Source of the DNA: Bacillota bacterium
GTDB taxonomy: Bacteria; Bacillota; Bacilli; Lactobacillales; Enterococcaceae
Direction: 5' to 3'
Assembly: GCA_023389005.1 (NCBI GenBank)
Contig: JAEWFE010000159.1
Coordinates: 1-6,616 of the forward strand
Length of the DNA: 6,616 bases
Shown: positions 4,971 to 6,616 of the stretch, piece by piece
Numbering within the stretch: the stretch's first letter is position 1
How the letters are laid out: each line of letters begins with the position of its first letter
The notes under the pieces: model-generated
The model's database searches: none
What the model was told of the DNA's origin: nothing
The model's input: only the letters and a program-made list of their open reading frames with translations
Position numbers and translations under genes: made by a program

Positions 4971-6080
4971 ATGAGTATAGTTTATATCGGAATGGATGTC
5001 CACAAAGATTCTTATAGTTTGTGCGCTTATATGCCAGAATTTGATACTTTTCTTGGAGAAACTAAATGTGCAGCTGAACCTAAGAATGTTGAGAAATTTA
5101 TTGATAACTTGAGAGAACACTTGGAAGATGATGTTGAATTTGTTACTGGCTATGAAGCAGGCGTACTGGGATACTCTTTACACAATACGTTAGAAAAAAT
5201 GGGAATTACTTGTGAAATTTTAGCCCCATCTACTATGAGTAAGTCCTCTAAAGATTTAGTTGTAAAAAACGATAGACGGGATGCTAAGATGATTGCTAAA
5301 AACTTAGCCAATAAGACATATAAAGCCGTATACGTTCCGGATGATGAAGATGTAGAAATTAAAGAGTTTGTTCGTTTACGTAAAAGCACATGTAAGGCTC
5401 GAGGGGTTATCAAAAAACAAATTAATGCTTTTGTATTACGTCATGGTTTCAACTATCAAAGAAGTAAGTGGACGGTAGCTCATATTAAATGGTTAAAACA
5501 ACTTGAATTATCGGCAATACTGCGGGAAACACTCGATGAGATGTTGCTCCAATATTACGATTTGAACGATCGAATTGAACGTTTTGATGCACGTATAGAA
5601 GTATTTTCCCAACAAGAGCGATATGTTAAACCTGTTCAACAGATGCGTTGTTTAAAAGGTGTGGATACCATTACTGCAATGACGATTCAAGTGGAAACAT
5701 CTGATTTTTCTAGATTTCCTAATGCCAAGGCTTATGCAGCTTATCTCGGATTAAACCCTAGTGATCATTCAAGTGGACCACACGTCAGACTAGGTGCTAT
5801 TACGAAACAAGGAAACGGTACAATTAGAACCACACTAATCGAAGCCGCTAATGCTTTAGTTCGGAGTAATATAGGTTATAAATCTAAGAAATTAAAGGCT
5901 AGACAAAAAGGGATGGACGCTAATGTAATTGCCTATGCAGATAAAGCCGCAGATAGATTAGGTCGTAAGTATCGTAGAATGATTAGGATGGGAAAACCTC
6001 ATAATGTTGCTGTTACTGCTATAGCTCGTGAGTTAGCGTGCTATATTTGGGGGATTGAAACAGGAAATATTGCAGTTTAG
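4971..6080 (+). CDS. IS110-family (IS1111 group) transposase/recombinase
   Basis: RNA-guided DEDD recombinase of 369 residues, near the family's usual 300-400. The N-terminal RuvC-like DEDD domain shows Asp9 in IGMDVHK, Glu62 in GYEAG, and Asp101 and Asp104 in NDRRDA. A central helical segment (about 125-220) is followed by the C-terminal Tnp_20 domain from MRCLKGVDTITAM (225-237) through FPNAKAYAAYLGLNPSDHSSG. Ser268 in the final SSG is the likely catalytic serine. All key residues are present, so the protein looks active. The start is ATG 4971, with GGAGG (4958-4962) 8 bases upstream; an earlier in-frame TTG at 4956 lies against that ribosome site and is rejected. The enzyme excises the element as a circle and inserts it at sites chosen by a bridge/seek RNA encoded in the element. 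Confidence 0.95.
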   Translation: MSIVYIGMDVHKDSYSLCAYMPEFDTFLGETKCAAEPKNVEKFIDNLREHLEDDVEFVTGYEAGVLGYSLHNTLEKMGITCEILAPSTMSKSSKDLVVKNDRRDAKMIAKNLANKTYKAVYVPDDEDVEIKEFVRLRKSTCKARGVIKKQINAFVLRHGFNYQRSKWTVAHIKWLKQLELSAILRETLDEMLLQYYDLNDRIERFDARIEVFSQQERYVKPVQQMRCLKGVDTITAMTIQVETSDFSRFPNAKAYAAYLGLNPSDHSSGPHVRLGAITKQGNGTIRTTLIEAANALVRSNIGYKSKKLKARQKGMDANVIAYADKAADRLGRKYRRMIRMGKPHNVAVTAIARELACYIWGIETGNIAV

Positions 6081-6092
6081 GGTATGTGCTAA

Positions 6093-6207
6093 ATTTAAAC
6101 TTGACACCGGGGCCCCTGGAGTGTGATGTAATATCCGGGTCAGTCGAAGATAAACTCCGACAGCCTCTTTCCGGATATCACACTCCAGCCCAGTATCAAG
6201 TTCAAAT
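6093..6207 (+). other. Long imperfect palindrome just after the transposase gene
   Basis: Outer arms ATTTAAACTTGA (6093-6104) and TCAAGTTCAAAT (6196-6207) match at 11 of 12. Inner arms CTGGAGTGTGAT plus ATCCGG (6116-6127, 6133-6138) and CCGGATATCACACTCCAG (6171-6188) match at all 18, with a 5-base bulge GTAAT (6128-6132) on the 5' side. The loop of about 32 bases can form a small GTCG/CGAC stem. It has no T-run, so it is not a standard terminator. It may be part of the element's guide RNA, a transcript-end structure, or a nested palindromic insertion. Confidence 0.6.
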
Positions 6208-6282
6208 CATTCAGTGAGTTTAAAATTGTAAAATATACGTGTTACAAAATGTAGCTCACATATAAAATGATATAACAAAATT

Positions 6283-6590
6283 TTGAAGAAAGGAAAAAGT
6301 GTCGAAATTGTCAACTATCGATGGCGTAGGTAAGCTCTAGAAATATTTACAGGTCTGGCTATCTATGTCTCACCTCTTCTGGTACCAACTTTGTTAGACT
6401 ATATTGGCCGTATAGGCTAACTATCGACAGTTGGTAATCCACGCTCCGAGATTTATAGAGCCCATGAAAAGGACCATTAGCCTGGAGGTACCCAATCCTC
6501 GAATAATAGAGTGGTTAACTTTCAATGGACTATATACTTCTAGGGTTTACTTATGTCATTGATAAATGTTCAGATAATTGAGTTATTTGG
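6283..6590 (+). ncRNA. Candidate bridge/seek RNA of the IS1111-group element
   Basis: IS1111-group elements encode their guide RNA between the transposase gene and the right end; this is that region. An extended -10, TGATATAAC (6268-6276), could start it near 6283. Predicted fold: outer stem GCTCTAGAAAT (6334-6344) with ATTTATAGAGC (6451-6461), one mismatch. Inside it, TACCAACT (6383-6390) pairs with AGTTGGTA (6429-6436), TTAG with CTAA and CTATA with TATAG, leaving an asymmetric internal loop (TTG against CTATCGAC) and apical loop TTGGCCG. A second hairpin pairs CCATT (6474-6478) with AATGG (6524-6528), or TTAGCC (6477-6482) with GGTTAA, around GAGG/CCTC and an open AATAATAGAG. Two bulged loops in series is the bridge-RNA plan (target loop, then donor loop). 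The ends of the RNA are guesses. Confidence 0.55.
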
Positions 6591-6592
6591 AC

Positions 6593-6598
6593 TTGACA
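6593..6598 (+). promoter_or_regulatory. Outward -35 at the right end, half of a circle-junction promoter
   Basis: A perfect TTGACA lies 2 bases before the right inverted repeat and points out of the element. In a circularised element the left-end GATAAT (4820-4825, 5 of 6) would follow at about 16-19 bases depending on the exact ends, creating a promoter for the transposase. This is known for IS110/IS1111-type circles. In place, it could also drive the next host gene if a -10 is present in the flank. Confidence 0.5.
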
Positions 6599-6600
6599 AA

Positions 6601-6612
6601 GGGCACTTCATA
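6601..6612 (-). repeat. Right subterminal inverted repeat of the IS
   Basis: GGGCACTTCATA is the exact complement of the left repeat at 4825-4836. Only four more bases (ATAG) are visible, so the element's right end and the host flank cannot be fixed here. Confidence 0.8.
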
Positions 6613-6616
6613 ATAG

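Larger units (their letters stand above)
4818..6616 (+). mobile_element. IS110-family insertion sequence, IS1111 group, about 1.8 kb
   Basis: The limits are estimated from a perfect 12-base inverted repeat, TATGAAGTGCCC at 4825-4836 and its complement at 6601-6612. Repeats set slightly inside the true ends are the hallmark of the IS1111 group. IS1111 elements usually carry about 7 bases outside the left repeat and about 3 outside the right, giving roughly 4818-6615; the right end is within a base or two of the window edge. Between them lie one DEDD transposase and 536 bases of non-coding 3' DNA. IS110-family elements make no target duplication, and none can be tested because the right flank is missing. 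The length is somewhat above the 1.4-1.6 kb usual for the group because of the long 3' region. The name of the element is not known to me. Confidence 0.8.

Noticed and set aside
4923..5413. Two minus-strand frames opposite the transposase gene
   Set aside because: Both are shadows of the transposase reading frame.
1..6616. CRISPR array, tRNA or rRNA genes
   Set aside because: No regularly spaced repeats and no tRNA cloverleaf or rRNA signature was found on either strand.

Overview
The window looks like chromosome of a low-GC Gram-positive bacterium of the Lactobacillales, most likely Enterococcus or a close relative. This rests on AT-rich codons, strong GGAGG-type ribosome sites, sigma-A promoters, T-box leaders and an MsmK/UgpC-type sugar ATPase. 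The genus is an inference, not a measurement.

Left part (1-1801). A divergent pair shares a 237-base intergenic region. On the minus strand is the N-terminal 232 residues of an MsmK/MsmX/UgpC-type ABC ATPase, which energises carbohydrate importers; it runs off the left edge. On the plus strand is a PucR/CdaR-type regulator with a C-terminal helix-turn-helix. Each has its own sigma-A promoter, and two imperfect cre-like palindromes lie between them.

Middle part (1802-4741). A sigma-A promoter drives a leader of about 710 bases and then a three-gene amino-acid ABC transporter: permease, ATPase, lipoprotein binding protein. The leader carries two T-box antiterminator/terminator modules in series. 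The first is a full canonical T-box whose specifier reads CAC (histidine). The second has a clear T-box core, stem III and terminator, but the 300 bases before it do not form a canonical Stem I and instead fold into other strong hairpins. Transcription therefore has to pass two tRNA-sensing gates before the transporter is made. A hisXYZ-like histidine importer is the leading guess. A good intrinsic terminator closes the operon.

Right part (4742-6616). A cre-like site and an extended -10 promoter, probably for a gene lying beyond the window, are followed at once by an IS110-family element of the IS1111 group. It has 12-bp subterminal inverted repeats (4825-4836 and 6601-6612), a 369-residue DEDD/Tnp_20 transposase, and a long structured 3' region of 536 bases. 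The last part of that region (about 6283-6590) has the position and bulged-hairpin form expected of a bridge/seek RNA, and its sequence may be undescribed. The right end carries a perfect TTGACA pointing outward, as expected for the junction promoter of a circular intermediate.
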